From Alistipes sp. (GTDB taxonomy: Bacteria; Bacteroidota; Bacteroidia; Bacteroidales; Rikenellaceae): a stretch of 5,192 nt of DNA. Location: assembly GCA_017561105.1 (NCBI GenBank), contig JAFZDR010000138.1, forward strand, positions 1 to 5,192, in the 5' to 3' direction. The translations under genes and the position numbers were made by a program. Below, one piece after another: positions 1 to 5,192 of the stretch (position 1 is its first letter; each line of letters starts with the position of its first letter). Under the pieces are notes generated by a model, which made no database searches, was not told the DNA's origin, and saw only the letters and a program-made list of their open reading frames with translations.

Positions 1-1440
1 GTTGTGATAAGTATTATTCTCGCCTTCTATAGCACAAAGTCGGAGTTCGATGCCAATTTGGCAAATAGCAACTATATGAGCAGCGAGCAGCGAGCAGATA
101 TGGCCTATTTCCAATCTATTCTTGCCAAGACCGACTCGAATATGCGCAGTGTATATGTGCTCGCCTCGGGCGAGAATTTCGAGCAGGCACTATGCGAGAA
201 TAGTGCGGTAGTTCCTCATATAGAACGACTTGTAGATGAGGGTATAGTATCGAGCTATCGCGGAGTTTCGCAGTTCCTGGTATCGAAAGAGGAGCAGGTG
301 CAACGCCTCGAGATGTGGCGTACCTTTGTGAATAAGCACTACACCACGCTAACTAAGGAGTTGCACCAGAGCGCTATGCGATGCGGCTTCTCGGAGAGAT
401 CGTTTGCAAGCTTTGATAGCCTTGTAGCCAATAGCGCACAGCTACAACCTCAGGACATAGAGTATTTCGCACCACTGACAAAGTTGCTGTTTAGCCAGAA
501 TGTAACATTTGTCAAGGAACGCAATCGAGCCTACATCGTAAACACACTGAATGTACCATCCGAGCAGGTTGAGAGTGTCAAGTCGCACTTCGCAAACAGC
601 TTCGATGTCGAGGGTATGAATAGTGCGCTCGCAAACAACTTGTCCGATAACTTCAACTATATCGGTTGGGCCTGCTCACTTATCGTATTCTTCTTCCTGT
701 GGTTCTCCTTCGGAAGAGTTGAGCTGGCTATCATCTCGTTTATCCCTATGGCTGTAAGCTGGGTGTGGATACTCGGTATTATGGCGTTGGTAGGGGTTAA
801 GTTCAATATCGTAAATGTGATATTGGCAACATTTATCTTTGGCCAGGGTGATGACTATACGATATTTATGACCGAAGGCTGCCAGTACGAGTATCGCCAC
901 GGACGACCAATCCTCAACTCCTACAAGAGCAGCATTCTGCACTCGGCACTGATTATGTTTGTCGGTATCGGCACACTGATAATATCGAAACACCCCGCAA
1001 TGCGTTCACTTGCCGAGGTTACAATCATCGGTATGGTGTCGGTGCTGCTTATGTCGTATATGATTCCGCCACTTCTTTTCAGATGGCTGACAACCAAGAA
1101 TGGGGTAGTGCGCCCTCATCCTATCACCCTTGCAACGCTTCTCTTTGGCGAGCCGAAGGAGGCTGCTAAGCGCGTACAGGGACGATATATCTACAAGAGT
1201 AGAGAGATTATGCGCAGTGTGTCGGCCAATCTCAAGGCCTTCGATGCGAATATGCCACTGTCGCGTGACGAGCAGGGCAATCTGCTCTTCGAGGATAAGG
1301 GCTATGGCGAGCAGGCTATGCTTGTTGCCCTTACACATCCCGAGGCGGTGGTTATGGCGCATATGTCGGATGCGGAGCGATGCGAAATTGCGACCATTGC
1401 CGCAAAAGATTTTGTCAATAATATAAAATTCTACATATAG
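1..1440 (+). CDS. MMPL/RND-family lipid exporter, C-terminal half (5' end outside window)
   Basis: This is the second half of an inner-membrane MMPL/RND-superfamily exporter, a family that moves lipids, polyenes or similar hydrophobic products using the proton gradient. The frame is open to the left edge. The GTG at 4 lies in an apparent membrane helix (TM7-like), so it is an internal Val codon rather than a start. Counting from that codon as residue 1, the order is: end of a helix (1-10), a large soluble extracytoplasmic loop (about 11-215), then five helices (about 218-236, 240-263, 267-290, 312-327, 337-357). The third of these carries the family's charged motif, FGQGDDYTIFM at 279-289, with D283 and D284 as likely proton-relay residues. 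A cytoplasmic tail of about 115 residues follows; its end (432-476) resembles part of a methyltransferase fold. The stop lies 3 bases before the carrier-protein start, so translation is probably coupled. Transported substrate is unknown; an aryl polyene or flexirubin-like lipid is a guess from the neighbours. Confidence 0.88.
   Translation, partial: VVISIILAFYSTKSEFDANLANSNYMSSEQRADMAYFQSILAKTDSNMRSVYVLASGENFEQALCENSAVVPHIERLVDEGIVSSYRGVSQFLVSKEEQVQRLEMWRTFVNKHYTTLTKELHQSAMRCGFSERSFASFDSLVANSAQLQPQDIEYFAPLTKLLFSQNVTFVKERNRAYIVNTLNVPSEQVESVKSHFANSFDVEGMNSALANNLSDNFNYIGWACSLIVFFFLWFSFGRVELAIISFIPMAVSWVWILGIMALVGVKFNIVNVILATFIFGQGDDYTIFMTEGCQYEYRHGRPILNSYKSSILHSALIMFVGIGTLIISKHPAMRSLAEVTIIGMVSVLLMSYMIPPLLFRWLTTKNGVVRPHPITLATLLFGEPKEAAKRVQGRYIYKSREIMRSVSANLKAFDANMPLSRDEQGNLLFEDKGYGEQAMLVALTHPEAVVMAHMSDAERCEIATIAAKDFVNNIKFYI
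78..98 (+). repeat. Three tandem 7-base units inside the exporter gene
   Basis: GAGCAGC occurs at 78-84 and 85-91, followed by the near copy GAGCAGA at 92-98 (20 of 21 bases match). It encodes part of MSSEQRAD in the soluble loop. Because the unit is 7 bases, gain or loss of one unit would shift the reading frame. The frame is intact here. Confidence 0.6.
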
Positions 1441-1443
1441 GAT

Positions 1444-1668
1444 ATGAAAGAGCGTATTTTAGAACTTTTAACAGAGGCGCTTCCGGCAGTCGATTTCGAG
1501 GCCGACTTCCTGTTCGGCGAGTTGGACTCGTTGGGAATAGTTACCATCTTTGTAGTTCTTGCAAAGGAGTATAATGTGTCGTTCGATGCATTGGATGCAA
1601 CCCCGAAGAACTTCAGATCGTTAGACTCCATCGTTAAGATGGTGGAGCAGAAGAGAGCAAACGCCTAA
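1444..1668 (+). CDS. Acyl carrier protein, DltC/PCP-like free-standing type
   Basis: This is a small cytoplasmic carrier protein (74 residues, close to the usual 75-80) that holds acyl groups as thioesters on a 4'-phosphopantetheine arm. The attachment site is Ser29 in FGELDSLGIVTI (24-35), codon at 1528-1530. The following helix and loop (KEYNVSF, then a TPKNF segment at about 53-57) and the last helix (SLDSIVKMVEQ) fit the four-helix fold. The L-DSLGIV-T pattern is closer to carriers served by a dedicated AMP ligase (DltC, stand-alone peptidyl carriers) than to the fatty-acid AcpP type, which usually reads LGADSLD. That fits its position 3 bases after the exporter and 12 bases before an AMP ligase. 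The ATG at 1444 is the only reasonable start; no clear Shine-Dalgarno is present beyond an AGGA placed too close to it. The cognate acyl group and phosphopantetheinyl transferase are not visible here. Confidence 0.93.
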   Translation: MKERILELLTEALPAVDFEADFLFGELDSLGIVTIFVVLAKEYNVSFDALDATPKNFRSLDSIVKMVEQKRANA

Positions 1669-1673
1669 AACCT
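1665..1673 (+). promoter_or_regulatory. A-rich leader element before the AMP ligase start
   Basis: The 9-mer CTAAAACCT overlaps the stop codon of the carrier-protein gene and ends 7 bases before the ligase ATG. The identical 9-mer occurs before the next gene at almost the same distance. Bacteroidota rarely use Shine-Dalgarno pairing and favour A-rich leaders. Here A also occupies positions -3 and -6. A role in translation start is inferred from placement and repetition only. Confidence 0.3.
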
Positions 1674-1680
1674 TAATACT

Positions 1681-3000
1681 ATGACACTCGAACAGAGTAT
1701 TGCCCACTACGCCGAGGTTGCACCCGATAGGGCAGCCGCAGTGTGTGCCGAGGATGCAATAAGCTACTCGGAACTTTGGAATAGAATTATTTGCCGTGCC
1801 GACGAGTTGCGCACAATGGGACTTGAGGAGCATCGTCCCTATGTTTTTCGTGCATCGCAGAATATCGACTTTTTGGTCACCTATTGTGCGATACACCACG
1901 CAAAGGCTATTGCTGTACCTCTGGAGCATAAAGCTACCGAGGAGAGCTTTCAGGCTATAAAAAATGAGGTTGAGGGGTGCACCTTTACCGACGATATTGT
2001 GGATGTTCTCTACACTACGGGCACCACGGGCAAGTCAAAGGGTGTGATGTTGTCGGAGAGGGCTCTCGTGTCGTGTACAGATAACTTTATTGCCGATCTC
2101 CACTTCTCGGAGGAGCTGCTCTTTATAATAAGCGGTCCGCTGAACCATATCGCCTCGCTCTTTAAGATACATCCGACACTGAGTGCGGGCGGAACAGTCT
2201 GTATCCTCGATGGCTTGAAGGATATGAATGCCTTTTTCGAGGTCTTCGACCGACCTTTCAAGAAGGTTGCAACATTCCTTGTGCCGGCAAGTATTCGACT
2301 TATTATGCAGTTGGCATACGATAAGTTGTGCGCTGTGAGCGACAAGATAGACTTTATCGAGACAGGTGCTGCACCAATCACCAAGCAGGATATGGAGCTG
2401 CTCAGCAAGGCACTCCCGAACTCTCGTCTGTACAACACGCTCGGCGGAACAGAGATTGGTGCCGTATGTACATACAACTTCAACGACGGCCGATATATGG
2501 AGGGCTGTATAGGCCGACCTATGAAAAACTCCGTAATCGAGATATCGGAGGAGGGCGGTCTTGTGGTGTCGGGCCCAACTATTATGAGCGGCTATGTTGC
2601 TGACGAGCAGAGTACACGCCAGGTGCTTAAGGATGGTAAGATCTACACATCCGACCTCGGCTTTGTGGATGAGGAGGGTTTAATTCATCTTAAGGGTCGC
2701 CAGGGCGATGTCATAAACATCGGAGGATTTAAGGTTGCTCCGTCGGAGGTTGAGGCTGCGGCAATATCTCATCCCGAGATAAAGGATTGCATCTGTATTG
2801 CCGCTACTCATCCGGTTATCGGTCCTGTACTTAAGCTGTTGTTTGTGCCAAGTGACGGTTGTGAGCCTAAGGCACCGACCATTGCTCGCCACATTAAGTC
2901 GTTGCTCGATCCGCATAAGGTGCCAACCTACTACGAGGCGGTGGAGAGCATCCGTCGCACCTACAACGGAAAGTTGGATAGAAAGTATTATAAGAACTAA
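1681..3000 (+). CDS. Compact ANL-superfamily AMP ligase (acyl/aryl-acid adenylating, CoA- or carrier-loading)
   Basis: This enzyme should activate a carboxylic acid with ATP to an acyl-adenylate and pass it to a thiol, probably the phosphopantetheine of the carrier encoded just upstream. All core ANL motifs are present: the P-loop YTTGTTGKSKG (111-121); the A4 region GPLNHIASLF (152-161) with H156; the A5 motif NTLGGTE (252-258); the ATP-ribose Asp D325 in YTSDLG; the hinge and A8 motif GRQGDVINIGGFKVAPSEVE (339-358); and the catalytic Lys K431 in NGKLDR. The A4 His pattern fits acyl/aryl-acid ligases better than NRPS or DltA amino-acid domains, which have an Asp there. At 439 residues it is short for the family (about 500-550). 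The missing length lies mainly between VPLEHKAT (79-86) and the P-loop, where about 25 residues replace some 60. The ATG at 1681 is 12 bases after the carrier gene. Substrate is undetermined; ApeH-like ligases of aryl polyene clusters are the nearest functional analogy. Confidence 0.9.
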   Translation: MTLEQSIAHYAEVAPDRAAAVCAEDAISYSELWNRIICRADELRTMGLEEHRPYVFRASQNIDFLVTYCAIHHAKAIAVPLEHKATEESFQAIKNEVEGCTFTDDIVDVLYTTGTTGKSKGVMLSERALVSCTDNFIADLHFSEELLFIISGPLNHIASLFKIHPTLSAGGTVCILDGLKDMNAFFEVFDRPFKKVATFLVPASIRLIMQLAYDKLCAVSDKIDFIETGAAPITKQDMELLSKALPNSRLYNTLGGTEIGAVCTYNFNDGRYMEGCIGRPMKNSVIEISEEGGLVVSGPTIMSGYVADEQSTRQVLKDGKIYTSDLGFVDEEGLIHLKGRQGDVINIGGFKVAPSEVEAAAISHPEIKDCICIAATHPVIGPVLKLLFVPSDGCEPKAPTIARHIKSLLDPHKVPTYYEAVESIRRTYNGKLDRKYYKN

Positions 3001-3009
3001 CTAAAACCT
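3001..3009 (+). promoter_or_regulatory. A-rich leader element before the hydrolase start
   Basis: This is the second copy of CTAAAACCT. It begins directly after the ligase stop codon and ends 8 bases before the ATG at 3018. The 17-base gap contains no Shine-Dalgarno and no room for a separate promoter, so the hydrolase should be translated from the operon transcript. Function is inferred from the matching copy at 1665-1673. Confidence 0.3.
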
Positions 3010-3017
3010 AAAGATAT

Positions 3018-3818
3018 ATGAGTTGTTTCTTGAGCAAACTCTTCAAAAAGAGTCGCACCTACAAGGTGTATGGTCCTCAGGGTGGTCTCGACATCAAATG
3101 CACCTTGCCTGAAGGCTTCAATACAGCCACCGATCGTTGCCCGATGGTGATACTTATGCACGGATTTATATCGAGCAAGCGCATGCCTCCGATCTCGTTC
3201 CTGACAGGAGCATTGACAAAGGCGGGTTATGCGACTATAAGCTTCGATTTCAATGCTCACGGTAAGAGCGAGGGCGAGTTTATAAATATGACTCTCGGTA
3301 GCGAAATTCAGGATGCAAAGGCTATCTACGACTATGTCTGCGCCCTTCCTTATGTTAGTGATGTGGCATTTCTTGGCCACTCGCAGGGCGGTGTAATTGC
3401 AGGAATGTTGGCCGGCGAGTTGGAGGAGTTGGAGCGCAAGCCAAAGTGTTTGGTGCAACTTGCTCCGGCTGCAGTGTTGAAGGATGATGCACTTGCAGGT
3501 CAGTGTATGGGCAAAAAGTACGATGCCAAGAATCCGCCTGAGTTTGTGAATGTGTTCTTCCACAAGTTGGGCCGAAAGTTTATCCTCGAGGCGCAGAATA
3601 TGCCGATATACGAGCAGAGCCGTAAATATAGCGGTAAGGTCTGCCTGGTGCACGGTACAAATGATAAGATTGTTCCTCTGGAGTATAGCCAGAGATATCA
3701 CGAGGCGTATGGCGATAGTCAGCTCCATGTTATTGAGGGCGAGAGCCACTTTATGACAAAGTGCAAGGAACAGTGGGTTGATCTGGTTGTAGCCTTCTTG
3801 AATGATAATCTGCGATAG
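3018..3818 (+). CDS. Alpha/beta hydrolase, cinnamoyl/feruloyl esterase-like
   Basis: This is a serine esterase or thioesterase of the alpha/beta-hydrolase fold, 266 residues. The oxyanion region is LMHGF (46-50), the nucleophile is S122 in GHSQGG (120-125), the acid is D216 in HGTNDKIVP, and the base is H244 in GESHF. The stretch FDFNAHGKSEGEFINMT (76-92), the APAAVLKDDAL segment (149-159) and MPIYE (195-199) closely match, from memory, Lactobacillus johnsonii cinnamoyl esterase LJ0536, which cleaves hydroxycinnamate esters. The segment between about 150 and 200 corresponds to that enzyme's small lid, which binds the aromatic ring. No signal peptide is seen: the N-terminus MSCFLSKLFKK is short and basic, and Cys3 is not in a lipobox, so the enzyme is probably cytoplasmic. 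It begins 17 bases after the ligase gene and is the last gene before the terminator. In this setting it may supply a free aromatic acid to the ligase or release or edit carrier-bound acyl groups. The substrate is not proven. Confidence 0.9.
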   Translation: MSCFLSKLFKKSRTYKVYGPQGGLDIKCTLPEGFNTATDRCPMVILMHGFISSKRMPPISFLTGALTKAGYATISFDFNAHGKSEGEFINMTLGSEIQDAKAIYDYVCALPYVSDVAFLGHSQGGVIAGMLAGELEELERKPKCLVQLAPAAVLKDDALAGQCMGKKYDAKNPPEFVNVFFHKLGRKFILEAQNMPIYEQSRKYSGKVCLVHGTNDKIVPLEYSQRYHEAYGDSQLHVIEGESHFMTKCKEQWVDLVVAFLNDNLR

Positions 3819-3845
3819 TGCAGGGTAGTGGTAAAAAATGACAGA

Positions 3846-3880
3846 AAAAAGGTGCAAGTCATATCGACCTGCACCTTTTT
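3846..3880. terminator. Bidirectional intrinsic terminator between convergent genes
   Basis: The left arm AAAAAGGTGCA (3846-3856) pairs perfectly with TGCACCTTTTT (3870-3880), giving an 11-bp stem. After one A-C mismatch (3857/3869), a further 3 bp (GTC/GAC) close a 5-base loop at 3861-3865. On the + strand the stem ends in a T run after the hydrolase stop. On the - strand the A run 3845-3850 supplies the T run after the glycoside hydrolase stop. It sits in the 79-base gap between the two opposing genes, so it most likely ends transcription in both directions. Confidence 0.9.
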
Positions 3881-3897
3881 CTTATCCCTACTCGGAA

Positions 3898-5192
3898 TTA
3901 TTTAGCATTAGCGCGGATACTGTACATATCGTAACCAACCTCGCGGATGCCGTCGATAGTGCCGTAGTATGGAGTGTCGCAAATGTCGGTGAAGCCCACC
4001 TGCAAGTTCTCGCCATCGAAGCGGCCTGTTGCCGACTGATCCGAGAATTGGTGCCAGTGTGTACCTACAATCTGTGGGTGCTCCAATGCCGAGCGAACAT
4101 ACGCTGCATACGCCTCGCCACGCTCCTTCTGATTCTCCACGCGGATCAATGAGTGGTGGAACAGACCCTGATTCATTGTACCGAAGTGGAACTCGCCAAT
4201 AATCATCGGCTTATCGATACCCTCAGGCTGACGATAGTCCGAAAGGGTGAAGTTGTACATATTGTGGCTGATAGCGTCGCTATATTGCGAACCGATACGC
4301 AATGCGTTAGGATTTGATGAACGACCTGCATAGCGGCAACCGAGGTACAACACGCCCGGTGCATACTCGTTGAATACCTCGCGGATATTGCGGAAGTAAC
4401 CGTGGATGATGAGGTTGTTGAACTCCACCAAGTCGGCACTTGCCTGCTTTGGCAAATCCTTGGTGTTTGCGAGCAATGCGTTCCACGATGCAAACGATGT
4501 ACCCCACACTGCATTCAACTTCGCAATTTTGCCATACTTAGCCTTGTAGTGCTTTACAAGCTCGCGCTTAACAGCAGCGGTTGCAGGATTCTTTGCAGCC
4601 TTCTCTGCGAGGTAGCTCTCACCTCCCCACTTCAACTCGTTATCCACGAACAAACCTACCAAGTAAGGGTCATTCAGCTCCTTCTTGCGTGCAGAGAGCT
4701 GTGCGATAAGCTCCTCCTTGAACGACTTGTCGAATGGATCCGAAATCTGCCACCACAAACCGCCTGTTCCGTCGATTGGTGCCGAATGAATCTCCAAACG
4801 CTCGATATATGGGGTCTTTGACATAAGGCATATATCCTTATCCGACGAGTTTGCGATGGTATTCAATCCCCAGCTGCGAAGACGACGGTGCGCCATCTCA
4901 CCATACTTCTCCAAGTAGTTCTCGCCATACTTGCGGTAGATGTTTGCCGAAGAGAAGTCGTAAGTCTCCTTATGGCCACGCTGTGTGTAGTAAGGCTTGA
5001 GGAGCGCATCGTGAGTGTAGTAGAACTTCTCATACTCGCTGCCCTGCTCAGGCAAAGCCTCGTAGTAGAACTTGCGGTTGTCGATTGGGGTTACAGCGCA
5101 CGAAGGTGTTACGCGGACTACACCGTGCGACCACCAAAGGCAGCCCTCCGGATCGACAAACCACCACTTGCCATCCACCTTCTTGAGGTAGA
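3898..5192 (-). CDS. Clan GH-A glycoside hydrolase, GH50 beta-agarase-like (5' end outside window)
   Basis: This is the C-terminal part of a polysaccharide- or oligosaccharide-cleaving TIM-barrel enzyme. The frame is open through the right edge (upstream residues YLKK), and the GTG at 5176-5178 lies inside the domain, so it is a Val codon rather than a start. Counting that Val as residue 1, the fold opens with DGKWWFVDPEG (2-12), the typical first-strand signature of GH50-type agarases. The acid/base Glu is E181 in FVDNELKWG (177-185), following the Asn-Glu rule of clan GH-A, and the nucleophile is E329 in IIGEFHFG (326-333). The last strand gives GTHWHQFSDQ with W375, followed by TGRFDGENLQVGF (384-396), again very GH50-like. 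The stop codon is at 3898-3900, just past the terminator. Any signal peptide or N-terminal accessory domain would lie beyond the window. Agar-type galactan is the likely substrate class by family resemblance, but a GH42-like beta-galactosidase-related role cannot be excluded. It is convergent with the operon and probably not functionally linked to it. Confidence 0.87.
   Translation of the reverse strand, partial: YLKKVDGKWWFVDPEGCLWWSHGVVRVTPSCAVTPIDNRKFYYEALPEQGSEYEKFYYTHDALLKPYYTQRGHKETYDFSSANIYRKYGENYLEKYGEMAHRRLRSWGLNTIANSSDKDICLMSKTPYIERLEIHSAPIDGTGGLWWQISDPFDKSFKEELIAQLSARKKELNDPYLVGLFVDNELKWGGESYLAEKAAKNPATAAVKRELVKHYKAKYGKIAKLNAVWGTSFASWNALLANTKDLPKQASADLVEFNNLIIHGYFRNIREVFNEYAPGVLYLGCRYAGRSSNPNALRIGSQYSDAISHNMYNFTLSDYRQPEGIDKPMIIGEFHFGTMNQGLFHHSLIRVENQKERGEAYAAYVRSALEHPQIVGTHWHQFSDQSATGRFDGENLQVGFTDICDTPYYGTIDGIREVGYDMYSIRANAK

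Noticed and set aside
4..6. GTG as start codon of the exporter
   Set aside because: The frame is open upstream, the codon lies within an apparent membrane helix, and a complete family member would have another six-helix half before it.
2010..2483. - strand open frame opposite the AMP ligase P-loop region
   Set aside because: It lies wholly over conserved ligase motifs and shows no domain of its own.
3018..3050. Lipoprotein signal at the hydrolase N-terminus (Cys3)
   Set aside because: No hydrophobic stretch or lipobox precedes the Cys, and basic residues follow within eight positions.
2997..3857. Long - strand open frame (286 codons) opposite the hydrolase gene
   Set aside because: Its translation is rich in Cys, His, Leu and Arg without recognisable motifs, it runs into the terminator hairpin, and the + strand frame has a full catalytic triad. 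It is an antisense shadow.
3838..4152. + strand open frame starting at the terminator
   Set aside because: It starts just before the hairpin and then overlaps the conserved C-terminus of the glycoside hydrolase in antisense. No motifs are visible.
4402..4821. + strand open frame opposite the glycoside hydrolase
   Set aside because: It covers the conserved catalytic barrel region on the other strand, and its Cys- and Leu-rich translation matches nothing I recognise.
5176..5178. GTG as start codon of the glycoside hydrolase
   Set aside because: The frame continues to the window edge, and the codon is directly before the GH50-like first-strand motif, leaving no room for a signal peptide.
1..5192. 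CRISPR array, tRNA/rRNA gene, insertion sequence or riboswitch
   Set aside because: No regularly spaced repeats, cloverleaf-like segments, terminal inverted repeats or transposase motifs were seen, and all non-coding gaps are under 80 bases.

Overview
The window looks like a chromosomal stretch from a Bacteroidota bacterium, most plausibly a gut-type Bacteroidales. Three things point that way. The start codons lack Shine-Dalgarno sequences and sit behind short A-rich leaders. The gene set combines an MMPL/RND-type lipid exporter, a free-standing carrier protein and an AMP ligase, as in Bacteroidota aryl polyene/flexirubin-like clusters. A GH50-like polysaccharide hydrolase lies next door. Base composition is near 50% GC by eye. 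Genus cannot be decided from this window.

Layout. Positions 1-3818 hold four tightly packed + strand genes that look like the 3' end of an operon: the C-terminal half of an MMPL/RND-family exporter (cut by the left edge), a 74-residue acyl carrier protein of the DltC/PCP-like type, a compact 439-residue ANL-superfamily AMP ligase, and a 266-residue alpha/beta hydrolase closely resembling bacterial cinnamoyl/feruloyl esterases. Gaps between them are 3, 12 and 17 bases. A strong hairpin with an A-tract before it and a T-tract after it (3846-3880) closes the operon and probably also terminates the opposing gene. From 3898 to the right edge, on the - strand, lies the C-terminal part of a clan GH-A glycoside hydrolase similar to GH50 beta-agarases, cut by the right edge.

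How the genes may work together. The ligase would adenylate a carboxylic acid and load it on the phosphopantetheine arm of the carrier. Enzymes encoded upstream, outside the window, would extend or transfer the acyl group, and the MMPL protein would move the lipid-like product across or out of the inner membrane. The esterase-like hydrolase could free a hydroxycinnamate-type acid for the ligase, or act as an editing or releasing thioesterase. This pathway is inferred; no product can be read from the sequence. The most noteworthy points are the pairing of a cinnamoyl-esterase-like enzyme with a ligase/carrier/exporter set, a cytoplasmic methyltransferase-like tail on the exporter, an unusually short ligase, and a shared 9-base leader motif before two of the starts.
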